64,000 bases of DNA from Aquisphaera insulae. Its GTDB lineage: Bacteria > Planctomycetota > Planctomycetia > Isosphaerales > Isosphaeraceae. A program made the position numbers and the translations under genes. Positions 8,870 to 20,130 of the stretch are shown one piece after another. The stretch lies in NCBI RefSeq assembly GCF_011064615.1, contig NZ_JAALJH010000009.1:106048-170047 (forward strand), given 5' to 3'. The notes below the pieces were generated by a model that saw only the letters and a program-made list of their open reading frames with translations, ran no database searches and was not told where the DNA came from. Within the stretch, counting starts at the first letter, position 1. Every line of letters starts with the position of its first letter.

Positions 8870-9799
8870 TCAGGCCGGCGAGGGGTTCAGCAGCAGGAAG
8901 AGCAGGACCAGGGGCAGATACAGGAACGACATCCGGAGCAGGCGCCTGGCGTTCGCGTCCGAGATCTCGCGGAGGAACCGGACGGCCGCGGCCAGGTAGA
9001 CCAGGCTCAGGACGAGTGCCCCGACGAAGTAGAAATCGCCGGCCAGGCCGATGATGGTCGGGAGCAGGCTCGCGGGGACCAGGGCGAGGGCGTAGAGCGT
9101 CGCCTGGCGGGCCGTGATCGTGCCGTCGGGATCGACGTTCGGCAGCATCCGCATGCCGCCTCGGGCGTAATCCTCGCGGTAGAGCCAGGCGATCGCCAGG
9201 AAGTGGGGGAACTGCCAGAGGAAGACGATGAGGAAGAGGGCGAATGCCTCGATGCCGATCTTGCCGGTCGCCGCCGCCCAGCCGATCGCCGGGGGCAGGG
9301 CACCCGGGATCGCGCCGATGGCCGTGTTCAGGGTCGTCCGCGGCTTGAGCGGCGTGTAGACGAGCACGTAGAGCAAGAGGGTCGTTCCGGCGACGGCCGC
9401 CGCGGGACGATTGGCCCCGGCCAGGAGGATGGCCATGCCCGCCGACCCGAGGATGACGCCCAGGATCGAGGCCTCGAGCGGCGAGACTCGCCGCCGGGGC
9501 AGGGCGCGGTTGGCCGTCCGCCGCATCCGGGCGTCGCGGGCCCGTTCCATCCACTGGTTCAGGCAGCTCGCGCTGGCGGCGACCAGTCCGGTTCCCAGCA
9601 GCGTGAGGAAGACCGTGCCCGGGTGCGAGCTGCCGCGGGCGCCCATCAGGAAGCCGACCAGGACCGTGATCAGGACCATGAACACGATCCGCGGCTTGGT
9701 CAGCGAGACATAAGCGCGGAGCCGGTCCGCGACCGACGTCGCCGGAGACTCGGGCGACGGGGCAAGCTCCGGATGGACGAGGGAAACCGCCGATTTCAA
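8870..9799 (-). CDS. ctaB: Protoheme IX farnesyltransferase (heme O synthase)
   Basis: This integral-membrane UbiA-family prenyltransferase converts haem B to haem O for the oxidase. The 309-residue product has the first Asp-rich-region equivalent NQWMERARDARMRRTANR, the segment YTPLKPRTTLNTAIGAIPG, and QFPHFLAIAWLYREDYARGG, all typical of CtaB/CyoE. About eight or nine membrane helices are present. The start is TTG 9799, with GGAGG seven bases upstream. The start overlaps the stop of ctaA (TTGA), so the two are translationally coupled. An apparent upstream extension belongs to a different frame of ctaA. Confidence 0.92.
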   Translation of the reverse strand: MKSAVSLVHPELAPSPESPATSVADRLRAYVSLTKPRIVFMVLITVLVGFLMGARGSSHPGTVFLTLLGTGLVAASASCLNQWMERARDARMRRTANRALPRRRVSPLEASILGVILGSAGMAILLAGANRPAAAVAGTTLLLYVLVYTPLKPRTTLNTAIGAIPGALPPAIGWAAATGKIGIEAFALFLIVFLWQFPHFLAIAWLYREDYARGGMRMLPNVDPDGTITARQATLYALALVPASLLPTIIGLAGDFYFVGALVLSLVYLAAAVRFLREISDANARRLLRMSFLYLPLVLLFLLLNPSPA

Positions 9800-10815
9800 G
9801 CGAGAGCCTCCAGGTTCGCCGGCGACGGACGTTCGCCGGCCGCGGGGCGTGGATGATCCGGGTCGGGAAGGGCCGCCGCGACGCCGAGGTGCCGGGCGGC
9901 CCGCAGCGCCAGCACCACGCTCGACGCCAGCAGCAGGGCCGCGTTGGTCTGGTGGCCGGTGCGGAAGACCGCCTCGTAGAAGGTCACGGGCTTCGGCACG
10001 CCGCCGAAGGGGAGGATGTAGAGCAGGGCAATGATCCCGAGCGCCACCTGGAACCACGCGGCGAGGACCAGCCAGCGGGCCGGCCCCGCGAGTTCCGGCA
10101 ACTCCTGTCTGGCTCGGAAGGCGACCAGGCCGACGAGCGTGGCAAGCCCCAGGGCGGCCGCGGCGATCAGGGCATGGGCGACCAGCGATTCGAGCGTCCC
10201 GTAATGGCGCAGCCAGGCCCCCGCGGCGATCTGCGCGAGCACCAGCGCGAGCATGGCGATCGACCGGCCTCGGAGTCGCCGACGATCCTCGATCGGCTCG
10301 CGACCTTCCAGCCAGTCCCTCCCCGTGACCACGGCCATCGCGACCATCAGCCCGAAGAAGGCCTGGGCCGTGAACCCGTGGACGGCCGCCAGCAGCGTGG
10401 AAATGAGCGTGACCCTCGTCCCGCCCAGGATCCCCTGGATGATCACCACGACGAGGGCCACGATCCCCAGGACCTTGACCCACCGGCGCGAGTCGAAGAG
10501 GAAGAGGGTGACCGCCAGCCCGATGGTCGCGAGGCCCACCGCGGAGCCGTAGAGGCGGTGCGAATGCTCCAGCACGACGCCGAACGAGGCATTGACGAAG
10601 TCGTAGAGGAACATGTTCATACCGAACGTCGTCGGCCAGTCCGGCACGGCCAGCCCGACGCGGTAGGTCGTGACCGAGCCCCCCACGAAGAGGAGGGGGA
10701 GCGTGAACAGGGCGGCGAGGACGGCCAACCAGTGGGGACTCCTCCGGTAGGCCGGCCGGGCGGGCGATCGCCCCGGGATTTCGTCGTCGGGATTCGTGCT
10801 GCGGGTCGCGGGCAT
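9796..10815 (-). CDS. ctaA: Heme A synthase (CtaA/COX15)
   Basis: This 339-residue, roughly eight-helix membrane protein oxidises the C8 methyl of haem O to give haem A. Haem-ligand histidine motifs are visible: EHSHRLYGS early, VHGFTAQAFFG in the middle, then LRHYGTLESLVAHA and GHQTNAALLLA later. It sits between ctaD and ctaB and overlaps ctaB by four bases. I chose ATG 10815; a TTG at 10821 adds two residues. Its presence with ctaB implies an A-type (haem A) oxidase. Confidence 0.92.
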   Translation of the reverse strand: MPATRSTNPDDEIPGRSPARPAYRRSPHWLAVLAALFTLPLLFVGGSVTTYRVGLAVPDWPTTFGMNMFLYDFVNASFGVVLEHSHRLYGSAVGLATIGLAVTLFLFDSRRWVKVLGIVALVVVIIQGILGGTRVTLISTLLAAVHGFTAQAFFGLMVAMAVVTGRDWLEGREPIEDRRRLRGRSIAMLALVLAQIAAGAWLRHYGTLESLVAHALIAAAALGLATLVGLVAFRARQELPELAGPARWLVLAAWFQVALGIIALLYILPFGGVPKPVTFYEAVFRTGHQTNAALLLASSVVLALRAARHLGVAAALPDPDHPRPAAGERPSPANLEALA

Positions 10816-10857
10816 GGGCAATTCATCGGGGCGAGGAACGCGGCGGTCTGGTTCGGG

Positions 10858-12720
10858 TCAGGCCATCACGGGATCGAGGACGATCCCCGAGGGGAGCGGA
10901 ACGGTCTGGGGCAGGTAGTCCTGCTCCTGGCCCGGGACGCTGTACTCATAGGGCGGATGGTACACCGTCGGGATCCGGGCGAAGTTGTAATGGGGAGGGG
11001 GCGAAGAGGTGCTCCACTCCAGCGTGTTGGCGTTCCAGGGGTTCACGGGCGCCTTCGGGCCGATGAACAGGCTGGAGCAGAAATTATACGCGAAAACGAT
11101 CTGGGTGACACCCAGGAGGAACGCGTTGATGGTCATGAACTGGTTCATCCCGATCACCCCGGCCCGGTTCAGGTAATCGTAGACGAGCGGGTCGGCGATC
11201 CGCCGGGGGTGGCCGTGCATCCCGATGATGTGCATCAGGAAGAAGGTCCCGTTGAAGAAGATGAACGTCAGGAAGAAATGGATCATCCCCAGCCGCTCGT
11301 TCATCATCCGCCCGAACATCTTGGGGAACCAGTAGTAGATGGCGGCGAAGATCCCGAACGTGCTGCCGCCGAAGAGCACGTAGTGGATGTGGCCGACGAT
11401 GAAGTAGGTGTCATGGATGAGGATGTCCACGGGCGTGGCCGCCATGAAGATGCCCGAGAGCCCGCCGATGATGAACATCGCCACGAAGGCCATGGCGTTG
11501 AGCATGGCCGAGGTGTACTGGATCCGGCCGCCCCACATCGTCCCCAGCCAGTTGAAGACCTTGATGGCCGAGGGGAGGGCGATCATCATCGTCGACAGCA
11601 TGAACGTCGCGCCGAGTGCGGGGTTCATGCCCGACTGGAACATGTGATGGCCCCAGACGATGAAGCCGAGCCCGGCGATCCCGGCGATGGCGATCACCAT
11701 CGGCTTGTAGCCGAAGAGCGGCTTCCGCGAGAACGTCGCGATGATGTCCGAGACCATGCCCATGGCCGGCAGGATCATGATGTAGACCGCCGGGTGCGAG
11801 TAGAACCAGAAGAGGTGCTGGAAGAGCAGGGGGCCGCCGCCGCCGACCACCGGGGGGGAGTTGGCCACGGTCCAGGCGACCGGGCTGAAGAAGTTGGTCC
11901 CGGCCACCCGATCCAGGGTCTGCATGATCAGGGCCGAGGTCAGGACCGGCAGGGCGAACGCCTGGAGCAGGGCCGTGATGAACATCGCCCAGACCGTCAT
12001 CGGCATCCGGAACATCCGCATCCCGGGGGCCCGCAGCATGACGATCGTCGTGATGTAGTTGATCGAGCCCATCAGCGACGAGATCCCGGCGAACAGGAGC
12101 GCCATCAGCCAGAAGGTCTGGCCGTTGAGCGAGCCGGGGGTGGCCCATTTCGCGATCGAGAGGATCGGATAGCTCGTCCAGCCCGCCTCGGCCGATCCCC
12201 CCTCCACGAAGAACGAGTAGGTGATCAGGACGAACGCCGGCCACATGAACCAGTACGAGAACATGTTCAGCTTCGGGAACGCCATGTCCCGGGCGCCGAT
12301 CATGAGCGGGATCAGGAAATTGCCGAAGGCCCCGGTGAGCAGCGGGATGATCACGAAGAAGATCATGATCGTCGCGTGCATCGTGAAGAGCTTGTTGTAG
12401 AACTCCGGCGGCATGTGGTAGCCGAGGTTCGGGTCCGACCAGAGCAGGCGACCGAGGATGGGCATCGGCTTCCAGGGCCAGGCGAGCTGCCAGCGGACGG
12501 CCATCGCCAGCAGGCCCCCCAGGACGAAGAAGATCAGCCCCGAGAACAGGAACTGGATGCCGATGACCTTGTGGTCCTGCGAGAAGACGTACTTCGTCAG
12601 GACGTTCGAAGGCGCCGGGTGGATGTGGTCGTGGCCGTGCCCGTCTCCATGATCGTGGCCGTGGGAGGAAACCTGGGGCGTCGGGCCGCCGGGATCCTTG
12701 CCGATCGCTTCGGAGCTCAT
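10858..12720 (-). CDS. ctaD: Cytochrome c oxidase subunit I (A2-type haem-copper oxidase)
   Basis: The catalytic subunit reduces O2 at the haem a3-CuB site and pumps protons across the inner membrane. The product is 620 residues with twelve or more helices. Visible motifs are TMHATIMIFFVI (haem ligand His), FYSHPAVYIMILPAMG (CuB His cross-linked to Tyr), WGHHMFQSG (CuB His-His) and HDTYFIVGHIHYVLFGG (haem a3 and a ligands). The YSHPAVY sequence replaces the GHPEVY glutamate, marking subtype A2 as in many caa3 oxidases. Residues 20-33 are a His-rich tail. The start at 12720 is four bases after the ctaC stop codon. Confidence 0.95.
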   Translation of the reverse strand: MSSEAIGKDPGGPTPQVSSHGHDHGDGHGHDHIHPAPSNVLTKYVFSQDHKVIGIQFLFSGLIFFVLGGLLAMAVRWQLAWPWKPMPILGRLLWSDPNLGYHMPPEFYNKLFTMHATIMIFFVIIPLLTGAFGNFLIPLMIGARDMAFPKLNMFSYWFMWPAFVLITYSFFVEGGSAEAGWTSYPILSIAKWATPGSLNGQTFWLMALLFAGISSLMGSINYITTIVMLRAPGMRMFRMPMTVWAMFITALLQAFALPVLTSALIMQTLDRVAGTNFFSPVAWTVANSPPVVGGGGPLLFQHLFWFYSHPAVYIMILPAMGMVSDIIATFSRKPLFGYKPMVIAIAGIAGLGFIVWGHHMFQSGMNPALGATFMLSTMMIALPSAIKVFNWLGTMWGGRIQYTSAMLNAMAFVAMFIIGGLSGIFMAATPVDILIHDTYFIVGHIHYVLFGGSTFGIFAAIYYWFPKMFGRMMNERLGMIHFFLTFIFFNGTFFLMHIIGMHGHPRRIADPLVYDYLNRAGVIGMNQFMTINAFLLGVTQIVFAYNFCSSLFIGPKAPVNPWNANTLEWSTSSPPPHYNFARIPTVYHPPYEYSVPGQEQDYLPQTVPLPSGIVLDPVMA

Positions 12721-12724
12721 CCGC

Positions 12725-13549
12725 TTACCTCCCCTGGTTGTCCGTGGCCATCGAGAGCTGGGATCGGTTCTGCTCGGCGAGCATCTCAGCCTGCCACCTG
12801 GCGAATTCGTCGTCGGTCGCGTGGACCGTCACGTTGCCGCGCATCTTGTAGTGCCCCCAGCCGCAGAGCTCCGCGCAGACGAGCTCGAACTTGCCGGCGG
12901 TGTCGCTGTCGAACCAGACCGGGATGGTCAGCCCGGGGACGGCGTCCTGCTTCACCCGCATCTGGGGCAGGAAGAACGAGTGGATCACGTCCGTCGACTT
13001 GAGGTTGATGAGCGTCTGGCGATCCTTCACGAAATGGAGGTCGTTCACCGTGAACAGGTCATCCGCCGTGTAGAGCTTCCGGTCGGGGCCGGGATACCGC
13101 ATCATCCACTGGAACTGGCGGGCCGTGATCTCCGCCGTGGCCGGGACCCTGGGCGCCGCGCTGCGGAACTTGATGCTGGCCCAGGTCCCCATCTGGTACA
13201 GGGCGATGAAGACGAGGATGGCCGCCGGGATGATCGTCCAGATGACCTCGAGCCGCTGGCTGCCGTGGAAGTATCGGGACTGGCGGACGGGCTTGCCGTC
13301 GGCGTCGAGCCGGTCGGCGAATCGGTGGGCCTCCCACACCAGGACGACCTGGGTCCCGATGAAGACGATGCCCGTGATCGCCAGGATGATCACGAAGAGG
13401 CTGTCGATCTCCCGCCCGAAGGTGGAGACGCTGTGGTGCATGTCGCCGGCGGTGTTGGGCAGCCACCAGTCGGGGGAAAGCGGGGCGTAGAGGAAGGCCC
13501 CCACGGAGAAGATCGCCGCGAGGGCGAACAGGACGCTCCAGTTACGCAC
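12725..13549 (-). CDS. ctaC: Cytochrome c oxidase subunit II (CuA)
   Basis: This 274-residue protein takes electrons from cytochrome c through its dinuclear CuA centre. It has an N-terminal hydrophobic segment, two membrane helices (about 50-72 and 100-122), and a periplasmic cupredoxin domain with TDVIHSFFLPQMRVKQD and the CuA loop CAELCGWGHYKM, which supplies Cys, Cys, His and Met ligands. The start is GTG 13549 with GGGAG eight bases upstream. There is no fused cytochrome c domain; a separate cytochrome c is encoded just upstream. Only four bases separate it from ctaD. Confidence 0.95.
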   Translation of the reverse strand: MRNWSVLFALAAIFSVGAFLYAPLSPDWWLPNTAGDMHHSVSTFGREIDSLFVIILAITGIVFIGTQVVLVWEAHRFADRLDADGKPVRQSRYFHGSQRLEVIWTIIPAAILVFIALYQMGTWASIKFRSAAPRVPATAEITARQFQWMMRYPGPDRKLYTADDLFTVNDLHFVKDRQTLINLKSTDVIHSFFLPQMRVKQDAVPGLTIPVWFDSDTAGKFELVCAELCGWGHYKMRGNVTVHATDDEFARWQAEMLAEQNRSQLSMATDNQGR

Positions 13550-13628
13550 GTGAGACGCTCCCCTGATCGGTCGACTTTCGAGATCGTCCGCGGTCCGATG
13601 GCGATTAGCCGGCGGCCCCCGGCGGTGG

Positions 13629-14924
13629 TCAACGCGTGGCCACGGCTGAGGTCCCGGTCCCCGAATGGCCGGTCGACTCCTCGAGCAGCTCGGGCTCGAA
13701 CGGCAGGGCCAGGACGAAGTTCACGAGGTCCCACACCTTCTTCTCATCGATGGTCGGGTAGTGGGCCGGCATCTGGGCCCCGGTGATCCCCTTGGCGATT
13801 CGCCAGTAGATGTCGATCGGCCGCCGGCCCCCCTTGTAGACGGTGTCCTTGCCCCGGTTCAGGTTCGCCGGGCGGAGGGGGTTGCCCCAGTCGTCCAGCT
13901 TCTGGCCCCAGAGGTCCTTCATCTCCGCCGGGAGGGCGTCGATCCGCTGCTGACGCTCGCTCGGGTTGCCGCCGAAGACGACCTGGTTGAAGACGACCTG
14001 GGGGACGAAGCTTTTGCCATCGCCCCGGGCCTTCAGGCCGTGGCAACCGGAGCACTCGAGCTTCTCCATCGTCTTCCCCAGGAAGAGCTCGCGACCGCGG
14101 AGGATGCTCTCGCGGGTGGCCTCGGTCCGCGGGATCGTCGGGTTGACGACCTTGGCCTGGTCGGCTTTCCAGCGGTTGATCACGGCGTCGGAGATCTCCT
14201 TCGCCGACTCGGAGGAGAGGGCGTTGATGTCGGTCTCGTCGGAGATCGCCCCCTCGTCGATGAGCGCAAGCTCCGTCTCGCCCCGGATGGACAGGAAGAT
14301 CACGTAGTCGACGACCTGTTCGATCTCGAAGTCGGAGAGCAGCGCCTCGAACGCCGGCATGGACGTGCCGTGGAGTCCGTTGCGGACGGTCCGCTTCAGG
14401 TCCTCGCGGGCAGGCCGCGCCCCGTTGGGCGTCGAGGTGAACTTGAACAGCCCCCGCCGATAGTCACGCGGGTATGGATACAGGAAAGGGGCCGTCGGAC
14501 CGTCCCCCGCGCCCGAGACGCCGTGGCAGTGCAGGCACTGGCGGCGATAGATCCCGTATCCGCCCGGGTAGGGCGTCGGCTTGCCGGAGGTCGAATCAAG
14601 GATTGCAGACCTCTTGACCGCACCGTCGATCATCTGGTAGTTCGCCAGGAAGGCCCCGCCGGTCATCAGCAGGTCCCCCATCGATTCCGGCACGCGGATC
14701 TGCTGAGGGCTGTCCCCGTAGAGGGTCGCAAGGTCCTTGCGCACCTTGTCCTGCAACCTCGGCTTGCCGAAGAGGCTGGACTTGCCGCCTTTCATCTCCT
14801 TCGTGAGGGCGTCATTCTCCACGTACTGGAGCGGGCCGGCGAGGAAACGATCGGAGCAGCCCGAGGCGACCGTGAACAGGAGGCAGAGGCCGATGACTCG
14901 ATGGGGTCGACTCCGCAAGGTCAC
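13629..14924 (-). CDS. Di-haem cytochrome c lipoprotein, first gene of oxidase operon
   Basis: The 431-residue product starts with a lipoprotein signal (VASGC, Cys23). It carries two CxxCH haem sites: CLHCH at about 130-134, and CSGCH about 175 residues later. It is probably a membrane-tethered periplasmic electron donor to CtaC; this role is inferred from the operon position. The start is GTG 14924, with GGGGAGG eight bases upstream. Upstream in-frame codons lead only into a Gly/Arg-rich non-coding reading. The C-terminal segment after the second haem includes IYWRIAKGITGAQMPAHY, whose Met may be an axial ligand. Confidence 0.88.
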   Translation of the reverse strand: MTLRSRPHRVIGLCLLFTVASGCSDRFLAGPLQYVENDALTKEMKGGKSSLFGKPRLQDKVRKDLATLYGDSPQQIRVPESMGDLLMTGGAFLANYQMIDGAVKRSAILDSTSGKPTPYPGGYGIYRRQCLHCHGVSGAGDGPTAPFLYPYPRDYRRGLFKFTSTPNGARPAREDLKRTVRNGLHGTSMPAFEALLSDFEIEQVVDYVIFLSIRGETELALIDEGAISDETDINALSSESAKEISDAVINRWKADQAKVVNPTIPRTEATRESILRGRELFLGKTMEKLECSGCHGLKARGDGKSFVPQVVFNQVVFGGNPSERQQRIDALPAEMKDLWGQKLDDWGNPLRPANLNRGKDTVYKGGRRPIDIYWRIAKGITGAQMPAHYPTIDEKKVWDLVNFVLALPFEPELLEESTGHSGTGTSAVATR

Positions 14925-15346
14925 GCGATCATCCTCCCCTCGGCGGGTCGAAGGCGACTGTCTGCGACCCGTCGGATCCGACAAGAGCGGAATTAGGCCG
15001 GGAATCCGGCCTCGCACGTAGCACCTGAAACGAGCAGATTCAAACCTCGAGACGCACCTCGCGCGTCCCGCCAGGCCGCCCTCTTCGATGCCGGCCGCCG
15101 GGACGCAAGTCCTTGGCGACCAATGAGCGGGGTATTCTGACGACCGGCATTCAACGCCGTCAAGGCGCGGACGACCCATTACCGGGAAGATATCCTAGTC
15201 ATCTTCTACGAAGCCTACAAGACACCCGAAGATTTCGCGGAATTCGCCGAGAATGAAATTTATGACGGGGCTGAAATCGATCGATAGAGAGGAAGACTCC
15301 AGTCCCGTTCCCGACCGCCCGATCGCATACCAATGTGCGAAATCCC
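14925..15346. other. Divergent intergenic region
   Basis: This is about 420 bases between the leftward oxidase operon and the rightward CPBP gene. It must contain the oxidase operon promoter, but I see no convincing -35/-10 pair. The stretch at 15180-15260 is slightly AT-richer. No gene or strong hairpin was recognised. Confidence 0.4.
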
Positions 15347-16186
15347 ATGCCCTCAAGCCGTCGATCCACGCAAGAGAAGGACCGTCCGGCCCCCTATCAT
15401 CGGGAGTACCGGCGCGGCAAGCGCCTGCTCGTCATCGAGTCGCCGGAGCCGCCGCCGGTGACCTACTGGTCCGCGACGCGTCGACCGCTCCCTTCGCTGA
15501 TCCTGGTGGCCCCGCTCATCCTGGCGTATGAACTCGGTGTGATCTGGCTCGGGGGTGCTTCGTCCGCCGTCCGCACGGGGGCCGACGCCTGGATGCGGCG
15601 AGGGCTCTCCTCCGTCGGGATGACCGACCAGTGGCTCCCGCCGCTGGCGCTGGTGCTGATCCTGCTGGCCTGGCAGGTCTGCAGCCCGCGGAACTGGCGG
15701 TTCTCCCCCTCCACGCTCGTCGGCATGGTCCTGGAGAGTGGCGTCCTGGCCGTGGCACTCGTGGGGATCAGTCGGCTGATCGACGTGGGATTCACGTTCC
15801 TCGATCAGCATCCGCCGCCCACGCTGGCGATGGACGGTGCCTCCGCCTCGACCTACGCACCCCTGATCGGATTCCTGGGAGCGGGGGTCTACGAAGAGGC
15901 ACTCTTCCGGCTCTGCCTGGTGCCCGTCTTCTTCTACACGCTCAAGCTGCTCCAGATGCCCCAGGTGCTGGCGAGTGCCCTGGCGGTCACGGGCTCCGCC
16001 CTGCTGTTCTCGCTCGCGCATCACGCCGGGACGCCGGGCGAAGCGTTCACCTGGTACGCCTTCGTCTTCCGCTGGATGGCCGGCGTGTACTTCGCCTGGG
16101 TCTTCATCGTCCGCGGTTTCGGCATCGCGGTCGGCACGCACACGGCGTACGATATCCTCGTCGGTTGGGTGGGGTGGCAGGTCTGA
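15347..16186 (+). CDS. CPBP-family (CAAX-type) intramembrane metalloprotease
   Basis: This 279-residue membrane protein has about seven hydrophobic segments after a basic N terminus of some 40 residues. It shows the CPBP (Abi) motifs: GVYEEALFRL with the Glu-Glu-x-x-x-Arg catalytic pair, FSLAHHAGTPGEAF with the metal-binding His, and a final HTAYDILVGW. Such proteins cleave or process membrane or prenylated substrates; the substrate here is unknown. I chose ATG 15347; GTG 15335 would add four residues. It is followed after 48 bases by a metallophosphoesterase, and the two may be co-transcribed. Confidence 0.85.
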   Translation: MPSSRRSTQEKDRPAPYHREYRRGKRLLVIESPEPPPVTYWSATRRPLPSLILVAPLILAYELGVIWLGGASSAVRTGADAWMRRGLSSVGMTDQWLPPLALVLILLAWQVCSPRNWRFSPSTLVGMVLESGVLAVALVGISRLIDVGFTFLDQHPPPTLAMDGASASTYAPLIGFLGAGVYEEALFRLCLVPVFFYTLKLLQMPQVLASALAVTGSALLFSLAHHAGTPGEAFTWYAFVFRWMAGVYFAWVFIVRGFGIAVGTHTAYDILVGWVGWQV

Positions 16187-16234
16187 GCCTCGCCGCCGAC
16201 AGTCCCTCGTCTCCATCGAGGCGCCCCCACCGCC

Positions 16235-17128
16235 ATGCGCGCCCCCCCTTCGCTCCGGATCGTCCACGTCTCGGACATCCACTTCTGGCAGTACGAGTGG
16301 AACCCCCTGCGACTGCTTGGCAAGCGGGCCTTCGGGATGGCCGCCTTGCTGAAAGGACGAGCCGGGCGATTCCGCCTGGAGCGGATCGAGGACGTGGTCG
16401 CACGGGTGCTCTCGCTCGATCCGGACCACATCCTGATCACCGGCGACCTGACCACGACCGCGCTCCCGGCCGAGTTCCGCGCGGCGAGGAAGGCGTTGGC
16501 GCCCTGGCTCCGGGAGCCGTCGCGGATCACGGTGATCCCCGGCAACCACGACAGGTACACGATCGGGGCCCACCGCAACCGCCGGTTCGAGACGTTCTTC
16601 GGCGAGTTCATGCCGGAGCCGACCTTCCCCTGGCTGCGCCAGCTCGATGAGTCGACCGCGATCCTCGGCCTCGACCCCACCCGGGCGGCGATCTCGGCGC
16701 GGGGGTTCTTGCCGGCCGAGCAGCTCGCGCGAGCGAAAGGGCTGGTCGAGTCGCTCGACCTGTCCGCGGTCCGCCTCATCGTGGCGTGCCATTATCCGCT
16801 GGAAGCGCCGACCCCCCTTCGACGCGAGTTGGCGGGCAAGGCGATGACCAATGCGGCCGTCGTCACGGAGTGGCTCGGCGGGATCGGGCCGCACCTCTTC
16901 TGCTGCGGCCATGTGCACGCCGCCTGGTCATTCCGACCGGCCGCGATCCCGGGGCAGCTCTGCCTCAATGCCGGAGCTCCGCTGCTCCGCGATCACTCCG
17001 GCCGGCACGCGCCGGGGTTCCTCGAGATCACGCTCGAGGCCGATCGCGCACGCGTCGATCACCATGCCTGGCGCGACGGAGCCTGGGTGGTTTCGACGCT
17101 GAGCGACCGCCCGGTCAGTGGCTCTTGA
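16235..17128 (+). CDS. Calcineurin-like metallophosphoesterase
   Basis: This 297-residue cytoplasmic-type hydrolase has the full set of metal-binding blocks: VSDIHFW, ITGDLT, IPGNHDRY, ACHYPLEA and CCGHVHAAW. The family cleaves phosphodiesters or phosphomonoesters with two metal ions (the 3',5'-cAMP phosphodiesterase/UDP-diacylglucosamine hydrolase superfamily). The substrate cannot be assigned from sequence. The gene end overlaps the end of the convergent atpC by 14 bases. No signal peptide is seen. Confidence 0.9.
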   Translation: MRAPPSLRIVHVSDIHFWQYEWNPLRLLGKRAFGMAALLKGRAGRFRLERIEDVVARVLSLDPDHILITGDLTTTALPAEFRAARKALAPWLREPSRITVIPGNHDRYTIGAHRNRRFETFFGEFMPEPTFPWLRQLDESTAILGLDPTRAAISARGFLPAEQLARAKGLVESLDLSAVRLIVACHYPLEAPTPLRRELAGKAMTNAAVVTEWLGGIGPHLFCCGHVHAAWSFRPAAIPGQLCLNAGAPLLRDHSGRHAPGFLEITLEADRARVDHHAWRDGAWVVSTLSDRPVSGS

Positions 17129-17561
17129 CGCGGAGCATGGCCCGTGCGCGAGCGACGCCGCGGGCCTTGGCCGCGACTTCGTCCGGGGTGAGGGCGCGGG
17201 CCTTCTCGGCCTTCTCGAGGTCCGCGGCGGCGGCGGCCGCGTCGATCCGCTCGGCGGCGACGGCCCGGCCGGTGAGGACGGTGACCACGTTGTCGCGGAT
17301 CTGGGCGAAGCCGCCATCCACGAAGTAGCGATGGGTCGTGTCGCCGGAGCGGATGCGGAGCTCGCCGTAGCCGAGCCGCCCGATCACGGGGGCCCGGCCG
17401 GGGAGGACTCCGAGCTCGCCATCGTAGAGGGGGAGTGCGACGAAGTCCGCCTCCTGCTCCAGGACGGTACGCTCGGGCGTCACCACGACGATCTGCAGCC
17501 GCCCGTCCACGCCGCCGGAGGCCTTCTTCTTCTCGACGCCCACATCGACCACTTCGGCCAT
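17115..17561 (-). CDS. atpC: ATP synthase F1 epsilon subunit
   Basis: The 148-residue product is the epsilon subunit of the central stalk. It links rotor to F1 and can inhibit ATP hydrolysis. The N-terminal beta-sandwich contains LQIVVVTPERTVLEQEADFVALPLYDGELGVLPGRAPVIGRL split across conserved positions (the G-E-L-G-V-L-P-x-R-A-P block). The C-terminal helical hairpin runs from about residue 95. About 14 extra residues precede the usual N terminus. It is the last gene of the ATP synthase operon and overlaps the convergent phosphoesterase gene. Confidence 0.95.
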   Translation of the reverse strand: MAEVVDVGVEKKKASGGVDGRLQIVVVTPERTVLEQEADFVALPLYDGELGVLPGRAPVIGRLGYGELRIRSGDTTHRYFVDGGFAQIRDNVVTVLTGRAVAAERIDAAAAAADLEKAEKARALTPDEVAAKARGVARARAMLRVKSH

Positions 17562-17626
17562 GATGGATCAACCTCCCCGACGCGACTCTTCAAGCTCGCG
17601 ACTCGCCGCACCCTTGACTTCCGGGC

Positions 17627-20069
<2,443 letters not shown>

Positions 20070-20130
20070 CGGTGGTGTCTTCCGGTCGCTCGGGCAGGGG
20101 TTGGGGCGCCCGGGGGGCGCCCTCGACGGT

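Noticed and set aside
9853..13002. 1049-residue rightward frame opposite the oxidase genes
   Set aside because: It is antisense to ctaA, ctaD and ctaC, which carry all the expected catalytic motifs. The antisense product is an Arg/Gly/Glu-rich random sequence.
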